From an uncultured Spartobacteria bacterium (GTDB taxonomy: Bacteria > Verrucomicrobiota > Verrucomicrobiia > Chthoniobacterales > Chthoniobacteraceae), in contig CAIXGS010000041.1 of assembly GCA_903919125.1 (NCBI GenBank), positions 1 through 60,953 of the forward strand: 60,953 nucleotides of DNA, read 5' to 3'. This document shows, in pieces, positions 17,294-25,910 of this stretch; position 1 is the stretch's first letter; each line of letters begins with the position of its first letter. The translations under genes and the position numbers were made by a program. Below the pieces are notes generated by a model, which worked only from the letters and a program-made list of their open reading frames with translations, was not told the DNA's origin and did not search any database.

Positions 17294-17351
17294 AGAGCTT
17301 GGTTTGTGGGCGTGACGCAGCGTTTGGGCGCTGTGAAAAGCCGAGTTAATT

Positions 17352-17702
17352 CTAGCGCGCTTTTTCGCGAACGGCCATTGCCTGTTTGCCCTTGCGCAGA
17401 CGCAGGTAGTTGAGCTTGGCCCGGCGAGCTACCCCTACGGTCTCCACCTCAACCTTCGCCACGCGAGGCGAATGCAGAGGAAACACGCGCTCCACACCTT
17501 CACCATACGAAATGCGGCGTACCGTGAAAGACTCGTTCATGAGGGAGCCCTTGCGACCGATCACGATCCCTGAGTAAATCTGAATACGTTCCTTGTCACC
17601 TTCGACCACGCGGGTGTGGACTCGAACGGCGTCGCCTACTTTAAAGGGGGCGACTTCTGACTTCATCTGCTCCTGATTGATCTTCGCGATAATGGCTGAC
17701 AT
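17352..17702 (-). CDS. rplS: 50S ribosomal protein L19
   Basis: A 116-residue protein of the large subunit at the subunit interface. The start at 17702 is set by a strong ribosome binding site, GGAGGAAA, just upstream (about 17706-17713 on the minus strand). Landmarks are FKVGDAVRVHTRVVEGDKERIQIYSGIVIGRKG, SFTVRRISYGEGVERVFPLHSP and the C-terminal RRAKLNYLRLRKGKQA. It is the first gene of the rplS-rnhB-yraN unit and is divergent from tadA. Confidence 0.98.
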   Translation of the reverse strand: MSAIIAKINQEQMKSEVAPFKVGDAVRVHTRVVEGDKERIQIYSGIVIGRKGSLMNESFTVRRISYGEGVERVFPLHSPRVAKVEVETVGVARRAKLNYLRLRKGKQAMAVREKAR

Positions 17703-17801
17703 AAGATTTCCTCCAATGAGGTTTTTTGAAAAGGGGTGTGAATACAACTCGCTCCGGCAAGCTAAAGCAAACAAATTCCCATCTAAATTCATTTAAGACT
17801 C

Positions 17802-18299
17802 ATGGAACCCTTGATCGACTTGCACAGTGACGAATATTTTATGGGCGAGGCGCTCAGAGCGGCCAAGCGTGCCTTTCAGCAGGCCGAAGTTCCTGTGGGA
17901 GCCGTGATTGTACGCGACGGGCGGATCATCGCGAGGGCCTCCAATCAAGTGGAACAATTAGTCGACGCCACCGCGCACGCCGAGATGCTTGCCATCACTC
18001 AGGCCGAGTCTGTTGTGGAAGACTGGCGTCTGACAGACTGTGACTTGTATGTGACGAAAGAGCCTTGTGCGATGTGCGCTGGGGCCATTGTTCATACACG
18101 GTTGCGGCGCGTGATTTTCGGCTGTCCGTCGCCCAAGGACGGCGCGGCGGGCAGCCTGCTCAACTTGTTGCAGCACCCAAAATTGAACCATCGTTGCGAT
18201 GTCACGAGCGGGGTTCGCCTCGCGGAATGTGCCAGTCTGTTAAAGGAATTCTTCCGCGAGCGGCGCGACGAGAAGGCCTTAGAACTCGGAGGCGATTAG
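17802..18299 (+). CDS. tadA: tRNA-specific adenosine deaminase
   Basis: Deaminates A34 to inosine in tRNA-Arg(ACG). The 165-residue protein has the zinc deaminase signature with H59 and E61 (HAEMLAI) and C89/C92 (PCAMCAGA). The family's MGEALRAAKRAF and VPVGAVIVRDG near the N-terminus and the FGCPSPKDGAAGSLLNLLQ segment are present. The C-terminus (CASLLKEFFRERR) is typical. It converges with rimO and ends in a short hairpin. Confidence 0.95.
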   Translation: MEPLIDLHSDEYFMGEALRAAKRAFQQAEVPVGAVIVRDGRIIARASNQVEQLVDATAHAEMLAITQAESVVEDWRLTDCDLYVTKEPCAMCAGAIVHTRLRRVIFGCPSPKDGAAGSLLNLLQHPKLNHRCDVTSGVRLAECASLLKEFFRERRDEKALELGGD

Positions 18300-18320
18300 C
18301 AGCTTAGACGGCTGCTCTTT
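18298..18320 (+). terminator. Possible weak terminator after tadA
   Basis: AGCAGC (18298-18303) pairs with GCTGCT (18311-18316) and is followed by CTTTCC. The stem begins inside the stop codon and the T tract is poor. Confidence 0.3.
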
Positions 18321-18359
18321 CCAACTCGCCGGATCGTCGCAGCAAATTTAGTGCGCCGT

Positions 18360-19793
18360 TTACTCCACGCGTTCGCCGAGGAGGTCGTACAGTTGCCCTT
18401 CGGTGATGCGCACGTTGATGAACTCGCCCAGTGGTGCGTCTTCGCTCAAGAGAATACGGCCGTCGATGTCTGGGGCGTCGGAATGGCCGCGAGCCACGCC
18501 GGGTTGATCCACCAAGGCGCGGATCACGCGTCCAACTTGCTGTTGAGAATGTTCTTCTGCGATACGCTGTTGCAGCTTCATCGCTTTTTTGAAGCGCGCC
18601 TGCTTTGTACGGGCTGGAAGATGTCCTTCCATCTTCGCTGCTTTGGAGCCTTCTTCCTGCGAGTAAGTAAATACGCCCAATCGCTCGAAGCGGGTGCGCT
18701 TGATAAAATCCAAGAGGTACTCAAATTCCTCTTCGGTCTCGCCCGGGAAGCCAACGATGAAAGTGGTGCGAATGGCGATGCCGGGAATCCCCGCACGGAT
18801 CCGTACGATGAGGTTCTCGATATGTTCGCTGGAGGTCTCCCGTTGCATGAGCTTGAGCATACGCGGGTGGATGTGCTGGAGGGGCATGTCGATGTAGCGG
18901 CACACCTTCTCGCACTGTGCGATGGTCGTGATGAGTTCGTCGCTCCAGTGGGCTGGATGTGTGTAAAGAAGACGCACCCAGAAGTCGCCTTCGAGCGCGT
19001 TCAAGGCGCGCAACAGATGCGAGAGTGTGGTGCCCCGAGCGGAGTCCACTGGCTGGCGAGGGCCGGCCTTTTCCTCCCATAAATCCATCCCGAAGTACGT
19101 GGTATCCTGTGAGATAAGATTAATCTCTTTGACTCCTTCCGCCACCATTTGGCGAACTTCTTGGACGACGGAATCCACCGTGCGTGAACGGTGACGGCCT
19201 CGCATTTGCGGAATCACACAAAACGAACAGGGATGATTACAGCCTTCCGCGATCTTGGTGAAGGCGGTGTGCTTGGGGGTGAGTCGCACGCGAGGTGTAT
19301 CCCAGTCGGGGATGTAGACAGGCTTGCGGCTGACCAGATTCAACGGCTCCCATGCCTCGTTCGTGAGCGCTTTCGCCTTTGCCTTGGACGCGGGAGCCAA
19401 GTCCGGATGCAGCGGGCGGTCGAGCACCTGACGCACAATTTTTCCGGCGTCCGCGATTTGGTCGAGCCCGAGAAATGCGTCCACCTCGGAGAGCGACTTG
19501 GAGAGGTCGGAGGAAAAGCGCTGCGCCATGCAACCGGTGACGATGAGCCGCTGGCCCGCGCGTTTTTTCAGGCCGCGCTGTTGGTGGGAATCAAGAATCT
19601 CCTCGATAGACTCCTCTTTCGCAGAGTCAATAAATGCGCAAGTGTTTACGATGAGCACATCTGCTTCATCCGCATTTGCCGTGAGCCCAAAGCCTTCCTT
19701 TTGAATGCCTCCGAGCATGATCTCCGCATCGACGAGATTTTTGGCACAGCCGAGGCTGATCATTCCGACTTTGGGTGGGGCAATGGTTTTCAT
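18360..19793 (-). CDS. rimO: Ribosomal protein S12 methylthiotransferase
   Basis: A radical-SAM enzyme that methylthiolates an Asp of ribosomal protein S12. The N-terminal cluster domain carries the cysteines of SLGCAKNLVDAE, NTCAFID and TGCMAQR. The radical-SAM motif is CNHPCSFCVIPQMRGRHRSR (cysteines spaced C-x3-C-x2-C). The C-terminal TRAM region ends at residue 477. The LISQDTTYFG segment is typical of RimO rather than MiaB. It starts 11 bp after the RND pump gene stop and is probably co-transcribed with it. Confidence 0.95.
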   Translation of the reverse strand: MKTIAPPKVGMISLGCAKNLVDAEIMLGGIQKEGFGLTANADEADVLIVNTCAFIDSAKEESIEEILDSHQQRGLKKRAGQRLIVTGCMAQRFSSDLSKSLSEVDAFLGLDQIADAGKIVRQVLDRPLHPDLAPASKAKAKALTNEAWEPLNLVSRKPVYIPDWDTPRVRLTPKHTAFTKIAEGCNHPCSFCVIPQMRGRHRSRTVDSVVQEVRQMVAEGVKEINLISQDTTYFGMDLWEEKAGPRQPVDSARGTTLSHLLRALNALEGDFWVRLLYTHPAHWSDELITTIAQCEKVCRYIDMPLQHIHPRMLKLMQRETSSEHIENLIVRIRAGIPGIAIRTTFIVGFPGETEEEFEYLLDFIKRTRFERLGVFTYSQEEGSKAAKMEGHLPARTKQARFKKAMKLQQRIAEEHSQQQVGRVIRALVDQPGVARGHSDAPDIDGRILLSEDAPLGEFINVRITEGQLYDLLGERVE

Positions 19794-19804
19794 CGAAAAA
19801 AGTT

Positions 19805-22800
19805 TTAGTGCGCCAGCAGGGTGTCCTCAACGAGCATATCCTCGTTCTGGCCACGAGCCGGTCTGTTACGATGCAGGAGCGCGAAGACTGCGGGAACAAA
19901 AAAGAGCGTTGCGATGGTTGCGAGAAAAAGGCCACCGATGACGGCGCGTGCTAGGGGAGCGTTTTGTTCACCGCCTTCGCCCGCGCCCAGGGCCATGGGA
20001 ACCATGCCTATCATCATCGCAAGGGCCGTCATGATTACGGCGCGCAGTCGTGTGGAACCAGCCTCCAAGGCCGCGTAGACGGGGGAGAGCCCTTCCGCTA
20101 ATTGCTCCCGGGCAAAGCTAATAACGAGAACGGAATTCGCCGTGGCGACGCCCAAACTCATGATCGCGCCCATCAATGCGGGAACGCTCAAAGGGGTTTG
20201 AGTGAGGTGCAAGCCCCAGGCCACTCCAGCCGCGGCTCCGGGCAGCGCCATGATGATGATGAAGGGATCCAGCCAGCTCTGGAAGTTCACTACGAGTAAA
20301 AGATAAATCAGCACCACCGCTCCGCAAAGACCAAAACCAAGGGCGAGGAAGCTCGAGCGCATCGTTTCCGCCTGCCCGCGCATTTCGATGAAAGAACCGC
20401 GTGGCAACTCCTTGCTAAAGCTGTCAAGGACGGGCTGTAGCTCGGAAAGCACGCTTCCAAGGTCTCTTCCGGCCACCCCTGCGTACACATCGATCACCGG
20501 AAGAATGTTATAATGACTCAATAGCGGCGCGGCTTGGGTGCGTTGTACGGAGGATAGATTGCTAAGAAGTTGGACATCGCCCTCGCCTGGCGCACTTCGC
20601 GTGATCGGGATGCTGGCGAGAGATTCTAGCGAACTCATTGCGGCTTCGGGTGCGCGGAAATTTACGAGGTATTGGACGCCAATTTTCGGGTTCAGCCAAA
20701 AAATGGGCTGGACCTGACCGCTGCCGCTGAGACTGAGCAAAATGGAGTTCGCCACATCTTTTTCGCTCAGGTTCATCAGAGCGGCGCGTTCGCGATCGAC
20801 ATTGATTTGAAGGCGCGGCAGGTCGGCTGGCTGTTGAATCCGCACGTCGACTATTCCGGGAATGGAGCGAATGCGGTCCGAGATTTTCGCGGCGATGAGT
20901 CGGTTGCCGTCCTGATCGCGGCCCCGTATCTGGATGTCAAACGGCGCTGGGAGGCCGAAGTTGAGCGTTTGGCTGATGATGTCGGCGGGGAGAAAGTAAA
21001 ATAGGGTGCTTGGGAATTCGCGGTTGAGGCGGTCCCGCAACTGGCGTTCGTACTCGAAGGTTGGGGCGTGGCCGGGTTTGAGGGAGATGAGCACATCGGA
21101 GTCTCCGGTACCGAGCAAACCGTTGTTGGAGTAACTCAGACTGATGCCTGAGTTAGGAATGCCCATGTTGTCGAGGATCCCGTCCAAGTCTTTTTCCGGA
21201 ATAATTTTGCGAATGGTCTCCCCCACCTTTTCCACCAACTGGGCAGTCTCCTCGATACGGGTTCCAGAACGGGCGCGCATATGAAGGCGGATTTGACCGC
21301 TGTCGACCAAGGGGAAAAAGTCTCGCCCGAGCAGGGGTAAGATGAACATCGAACCTGCGCACATGAGTAGGAAGATTGAGGAGAAAATTGCCCGCCTTTC
21401 GAGACAGGCGCTCAGACAGTAGCGGTACAGACTTCTGAAACGTTCGAAGCCACGGTCGAAGGCCCGTTGAAAAAGAACGAAGGGGCGCAGTAGGCCGCCC
21501 GGCAAAGCTCCTGTTCCGTGGCCTGCGTAGGAGCTGTTGCGATAGAACCACTGGACCATTGTTGGGATAATGGTCCGTGAGAGCACGTAGCTCGCGAGCA
21601 TCGCGAAGACGACGGCCTCTGCAAGCGGCACGAACAAGTAACGTGCGACGCCGCTGAGAAAAAACATCGGGACGAATACGATGCAAATACACAGCGTGGA
21701 CACCAGTGCCGGAAGTGCAATTTCCTCTGCCCCATCGAGAATCGCCTGAGTAAGTGGCTTACCCATAGTCATTTGCCTATGCACATTTTCGATCTCAACA
21801 GTGGCATCATCCACTAAAATGCCCACAGCCAGAGCGAGGCCGCCGAGCGTCATGAGGTTAATCGTCTCTCCGAGCGCGCTGAGAACGGCGACAGAACTGA
21901 GCACCGCCAGCGGGATGGAAAGCGCGATGATCACGGTGCTGCGCCACGACCCGATGAAGAGCAAAATCATGAGAGCGGTCAGGGCGGCGGCTACGAGACC
22001 TTCATGCAAAACGCCTTGGATGGCGGCGTGCACGAATCTGGACTGGTCGGAGAATTCCGTCACCACCAAATCCTTGGAGACTGTCGAAAGCGCTCTGGGC
22101 ATCTGCGCTTTTACTCCCTCAACCACTTTCAGGGTGGAGGCCATGCCGCTTTTCATAATGGTGAGCAGTACCCCTCGTGTGCCATTGTGGCGCACCACGT
22201 TGGTCTGGGGCTGCGAGCCATCGCGAACCTGTCCGACTTCTTTCAAACGGATTACAGTCCCGCCCACCGTGCGCACGGGCACCTCGTTGAGCTCTTCCAA
22301 AGCCCTCGGACTCACGTTGACCTCCACATCGTATTCGGTGTCCCCAACTTTCGCGGTGCCGCTGGGCATGATCAGGTTTTGGCTACTCACTGCGTTGACT
22401 ACGTCCTGCGCAGTCATCCCTCGTGCTTTCAGTGCGGTGAGATCCAAATCGACCGATACGACCCTGGTGCGTCCACCATAAGGCCAAGGAATTTGAGCAC
22501 CTGGAACAGTCACCAAGGCGGTACGAATCTGGTTGAGTGTTGTGTCGTAAATTTCTCCCTCAGATAGAGTTTTGCTTGTTATGGAATACTGAAGCACGGG
22601 CACGGTCGAGGCGCTGTAGCGAATCACTAGCGGAGGGGTTTGCCCAGGTGGCATCAAGCGGGTCACGGTTTGGGCAACGGCCGTAATCTGGGCGACTGCG
22701 CCATCCACAGACGCACCGTCGCGCAAAAACACTTTGATGATACCCACCCCGCTGTAGGAGTTGGACTCGATGTGCTCGATGTCGTTGACTGTCGCCGAGA

Positions 22801-23011
22801 GCGAGCGCTCGTGCACGTACAGAATTCGCTGCTCAATCTCCTGCGCATTCAACCCAGCGTACTGCCAGATGACCGACACAACCGGAATGTTGATGGACGG
22901 AAAGATGTCCGTGGGGGTGCGCAACAACACCAGCGGGGTCAGCAGCAAGAGAGCCAGCGCCGCGACCACAAAGGTGTAGGGGCGACGAAGCGCCAAGCGA
23001 ACTATCCACAT
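19805..23011 (-). CDS. RND-family efflux transporter, inner-membrane subunit
   Basis: A 1068-residue proton-driven efflux pump of the AcrB/HAE type. It has the expected first transmembrane segment (FVVAALALLLLTPLVLLRTP), a long periplasmic loop, a central membrane cluster (GILVDDATVEIENVHR in TM4 carries the proton-relay aspartates), a second loop and a second cluster (LGVATANSVLVISFAREQL). No membrane fusion protein or outer-membrane channel gene is adjacent, which is unusual. It sits between trxB (38 bp upstream) and rimO. The substrate is unknown. Confidence 0.92.
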   Translation of the reverse strand: MWIVRLALRRPYTFVVAALALLLLTPLVLLRTPTDIFPSINIPVVSVIWQYAGLNAQEIEQRILYVHERSLSATVNDIEHIESNSYSGVGIIKVFLRDGASVDGAVAQITAVAQTVTRLMPPGQTPPLVIRYSASTVPVLQYSITSKTLSEGEIYDTTLNQIRTALVTVPGAQIPWPYGGRTRVVSVDLDLTALKARGMTAQDVVNAVSSQNLIMPSGTAKVGDTEYDVEVNVSPRALEELNEVPVRTVGGTVIRLKEVGQVRDGSQPQTNVVRHNGTRGVLLTIMKSGMASTLKVVEGVKAQMPRALSTVSKDLVVTEFSDQSRFVHAAIQGVLHEGLVAAALTALMILLFIGSWRSTVIIALSIPLAVLSSVAVLSALGETINLMTLGGLALAVGILVDDATVEIENVHRQMTMGKPLTQAILDGAEEIALPALVSTLCICIVFVPMFFLSGVARYLFVPLAEAVVFAMLASYVLSRTIIPTMVQWFYRNSSYAGHGTGALPGGLLRPFVLFQRAFDRGFERFRSLYRYCLSACLERRAIFSSIFLLMCAGSMFILPLLGRDFFPLVDSGQIRLHMRARSGTRIEETAQLVEKVGETIRKIIPEKDLDGILDNMGIPNSGISLSYSNNGLLGTGDSDVLISLKPGHAPTFEYERQLRDRLNREFPSTLFYFLPADIISQTLNFGLPAPFDIQIRGRDQDGNRLIAAKISDRIRSIPGIVDVRIQQPADLPRLQINVDRERAALMNLSEKDVANSILLSLSGSGQVQPIFWLNPKIGVQYLVNFRAPEAAMSSLESLASIPITRSAPGEGDVQLLSNLSSVQRTQAAPLLSHYNILPVIDVYAGVAGRDLGSVLSELQPVLDSFSKELPRGSFIEMRGQAETMRSSFLALGFGLCGAVVLIYLLLVVNFQSWLDPFIIIMALPGAAAGVAWGLHLTQTPLSVPALMGAIMSLGVATANSVLVISFAREQLAEGLSPVYAALEAGSTRLRAVIMTALAMMIGMVPMALGAGEGGEQNAPLARAVIGGLFLATIATLFFVPAVFALLHRNRPARGQNEDMLVEDTLLAH

Positions 23012-23048
23012 ATACGGGTTTGGGTGTGCAGCCTTCTACTGCTCGAGA

Positions 23049-23969
23049 CTAACTGTGATGCGAAAGGTACCGCTCCGCGTCAAGGGCTGCTGCACAACCT
23101 TGGCCGGCAGCTGTAATGGCTTGGCGATAAGTGCGATCTGCGACGTCGCCGGCTGCGAAGACTCCGGGGATGTTGGTGTGTGTGGTCTTGTGTTGAATGA
23201 GATAGCCGTCAGCGTCCATGTCCAGCTTGCCCTTGAAAGGCGCTGTGTTTGGCGTGTGGCCGATCGCGACGAAAACGCATTTCACTTCAAGTTCGCGATC
23301 CGCTCCTGTGACAGTGTCCTTGAGCAGCACGCCGCGCATTTCGCCCTCTGCATCCGTGAGATATTCCACAGGGGCGCTGTTCCACAAGATCTCAACTTTA
23401 GGATGGTTGAGGGCGCGATCAGCCATGATCTTGGAGGCTCGTAAAGAGTCTCTCCGGTGGATCAGATAGACTTTCGAAGCGAAGCGTGTGAGGAAAGTGG
23501 CCTCTTCGCAGGCTGAATCGCCACCGCCTACGACGCACACTGGGACATTGCGGTAAAAGGCGCCGTCACATGTCGCACAGGAAGTGAGTCCGTGGCCAAT
23601 GCGCGCCTTTTCGTCGGGCAACCCAAGCCATTTGGCGGAAGCGCCCGAGGCGATAATGAGTGTCTCGGTTTCCAGCCAGTGGCTATCGACCTTTAATCGC
23701 ACATGACCTTCAGCGGGCTCAAATTCGGTGACTGTGCTGTATTCAAACCGCGCTCCGAAGCGCTCCGCCTGCGACTTCATTCCAATGATAAGATCTGGCC
23801 CATCAATGCCTTGAGGAAATCCCGGAAAATTCTCCACGAGTGTGGTGGTGGAGAGTTGGCCGCCCGGTTCGTGGCCTTCCAAAACGAGGGGCGCGAAATT
23901 CGCGCGCGAGGCGTATATTGCCGCGGTGAGCCCTGCACAACCTGTGCCGATAATGATCATCTTTTCCAT
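23049..23969 (-). CDS. trxB: Thioredoxin reductase
   Basis: An FAD enzyme that reduces thioredoxin with NADPH. The 306-residue length is normal. The redox motif is CATC (C131, C134), followed by DGAFYRN; the NADPH motif is [12 protein letters not shown]; and the C-terminal [28 protein letters not shown] region (AAGDV) contacts FAD. The N-terminal FAD motif reads GTGCAG where most members have GxGPAG. It is the first gene of a likely trxB-RND-rimO unit. Confidence 0.95.
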   Translation of the reverse strand: [306 protein letters not shown]

Positions 23970-24110
23970 GAGAAGACTGAACAGTAAGGTATGAAGGGCG
24001 ATACTGGCAAACGGGATCCTTAGATCCGGAGATATCCGATGAGACGTTCTTCAGAAGCCGAGCTCTCGAAGCGCACGCCGGCTGCGCTTTCAGCCCTTGG
24101 AGGGGCAAGC

Positions 24111-25199
24111 TCACTTTGAACGCAGGTCCATCCGCGTGCTCGCTTCGGGTGCAACGGGTTGCCCCACTTCTTCGACGGGTGACGTGAACATGTAGCGCCA
24201 AACCGCGTCTTGTGTGTAATTGCCGGCGGCATCGCGAGGGGAATTCTTCGCGTTGGGAGTCACGTAGCCATGAGCGCGCGCGGCGTCGCCCTTGACGTCC
24301 CCTGTGGTGATGAGACGGCGGGAATTGCCGAACGGCGGTTTCGCTTCATCGGTGTTCACAATTGGACCGAATTTATTGAGCCCCAATAGAATCCATGATC
24401 TCGGATAATGGTCTGCGGACCAGCCGCCGTCCAGTACATGGCTGTACCCGAAAAACCGGTTGGGGGCCGTGGCGGAGCTCAATCCCTGCCAGGATTCGTA
24501 CTGGTCGCGCGGTCCACAAAACATTACGCAGCGATCCACTCGTTGTTGGATGGCGAAACGCGCCGAAGACGTGGCGCCGTGTGAGGCACCCGAGATGATC
24601 ACTTTCTCCCAGTTCAATCCGGTGCCATCTGGGGTGAGAAAATAATCCCAGCCGCCTTCTGGGTTAGTCTTGGCGAGCCATTTTACAAATTGAAAGGCGC
24701 GCTCCATCATGGAGTCTGGCTTAGGGATGGAAACGGCCTCGCTGGCATCGATGCCGGTAGTGGCTTCTAGACGGATGTTACCCAGATATTGGGTGTCGGC
24801 CGGCGCCGGCTCCTTGTTAAGTTTGGCGAACCAGCCGTTCGCGTAACTCACTTGGATTGCGTGTAGTCCGTAACTGTTAAGCCGCTCGAAAAGGGCTGCG
24901 TTGTAGCCCATCAACCACACGACGAGTTTTCCTTGCGGGGCGACGCGGGTATCGACATTGGCGCGCTCCGTATCTGTGGGCTTGCCGTCTTTTTCGAAAA
25001 GGAAATTGATCTCTGGATGGGGCTGAGCCTTGGGGTCCAGAACGCTGGCGCGCGCTGTCAGGTCGTACGCTTTCGGCGCCGGATCGTGGTAAACCAGCGA
25101 GGACTTTGCGCTTGAGGGTTCGGCGGCGAGGGCGGAGTTTGCGAGGGCGCAGCTTATTGCGAGTCCGCAAAGTGAGAGCGGGTGGGATGAAATTTTCAT
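24111..25199 (-). CDS. Exported alpha/beta-hydrolase-like protein
   Basis: A 362-residue protein. The start at 25199 gives MKISSHPLSLCGLAISCALANSALA, a signal peptide with an Ala-x-Ala end. The mature part shows a nucleophile-elbow motif G-A-S-H-G in VIISGASHGATSSARFA and an earlier LVVWLMGYNAALFERLN, so a serine hydrolase or esterase fold is likely. The family resembles a group of exported proteins without characterised substrates. Its function is unknown. It is followed on the minus strand, after 142 bp, by trxB. Confidence 0.7.
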   Translation of the reverse strand: MKISSHPLSLCGLAISCALANSALAAEPSSAKSSLVYHDPAPKAYDLTARASVLDPKAQPHPEINFLFEKDGKPTDTERANVDTRVAPQGKLVVWLMGYNAALFERLNSYGLHAIQVSYANGWFAKLNKEPAPADTQYLGNIRLEATTGIDASEAVSIPKPDSMMERAFQFVKWLAKTNPEGGWDYFLTPDGTGLNWEKVIISGASHGATSSARFAIQQRVDRCVMFCGPRDQYESWQGLSSATAPNRFFGYSHVLDGGWSADHYPRSWILLGLNKFGPIVNTDEAKPPFGNSRRLITTGDVKGDAARAHGYVTPNAKNSPRDAAGNYTQDAVWRYMFTSPVEEVGQPVAPEASTRMDLRSK

Positions 25200-25248
25200 T
25201 AGGGCGAGGAACGGGAGGAGTTGGGGAGGGACAATTTGAAGCAAGATT

Positions 25249-25806
25249 TTGAGTCAGAAAGACAACTCTGTTTTTGCTGTGGGATTAGCGAGCATTAGAA
25301 TAGAATTTTGGTCTGTTGTCGTGCTTTCCAAAAGCTCCTCGAGCGGCTTGTTTAGTCAGATGTGCGCGTCGTTTGAGTCATTGGGAAAACAGTTTAGGCC
25401 GGGCCGTATTGTTTCTGCATGGGTTGGACAGCGGGCTGAAACTGCGGTTTGGAGCGGCTTTGCGCGCAGCGAAATTCTTCCGTGGTGGCTGGGAAAAGGT
25501 TGCCGCAAAGTGGATATTCCAGCAACGCGTTTTGCGGAGCGTTCCCGCCGCGATGGTCGGATGCACTGGGCGGAAGTGTCTGCTGGGCTGGTCATCCGGG
25601 GGTTGTGGGATTCGGGTGAGGAGGCCAAAGATGCGAAGGCGGCCGTGCCAAGGCTTTGGATTGTGACCCGACAATCCTCTACGGTTGAAGAGGACGCGTT
25701 TGGACACGAGAGAATGCCTCTTTTGGAGGCGCCACTTTTTTCTGCTGCCCCAATCGAACTTGTGATCGAACTCGCCCCGCCTTCGCCCCAGCTGGAATTG
25801 TTTTGA
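25249..25806 (+). CDS. Unknown protein ending in a clamp-binding-like motif (QLELF)
   Basis: A protein of up to 185 residues that I do not recognise. Codon use looks genuine through its length. The true start is unclear: TTG at 25249, GTG at 25321 and ATG at 25360 are possible and none has a good ribosome binding site. The last five residues, QLELF, match the pentapeptide by which DNA polymerases and repair proteins bind the beta sliding clamp, and the preceding APPSP is a typical flexible linker. A link to translesion or repair proteins (the ImuA/ImuB group) is possible but unproven. It is divergent from the hydrolase gene. Confidence 0.5.
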   Translation: MSQKDNSVFAVGLASIRIEFWSVVVLSKSSSSGLFSQMCASFESLGKQFRPGRIVSAWVGQRAETAVWSGFARSEILPWWLGKGCRKVDIPATRFAERSRRDGRMHWAEVSAGLVIRGLWDSGEEAKDAKAAVPRLWIVTRQSSTVEEDAFGHERMPLLEAPLFSAAPIELVIELAPPSPQLELF

Positions 25807-25910
25807 ATGGGGAAGCGCCTCCTGATGCGGGATGAACTCCCTCAAGCAAAGGTTCTGAGCCGATCGTTAAGTCTCAGGAATCCAGCGCTTTCAGGATGCG
25901 TTTTCCGGCG

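Noticed and set aside
25378-25845. Minus-strand frame of 155 codons antisense to the gene at 25249
   Set aside because: Codon use and the C-terminal motif favour the plus strand; this frame shows no recognised sequence.
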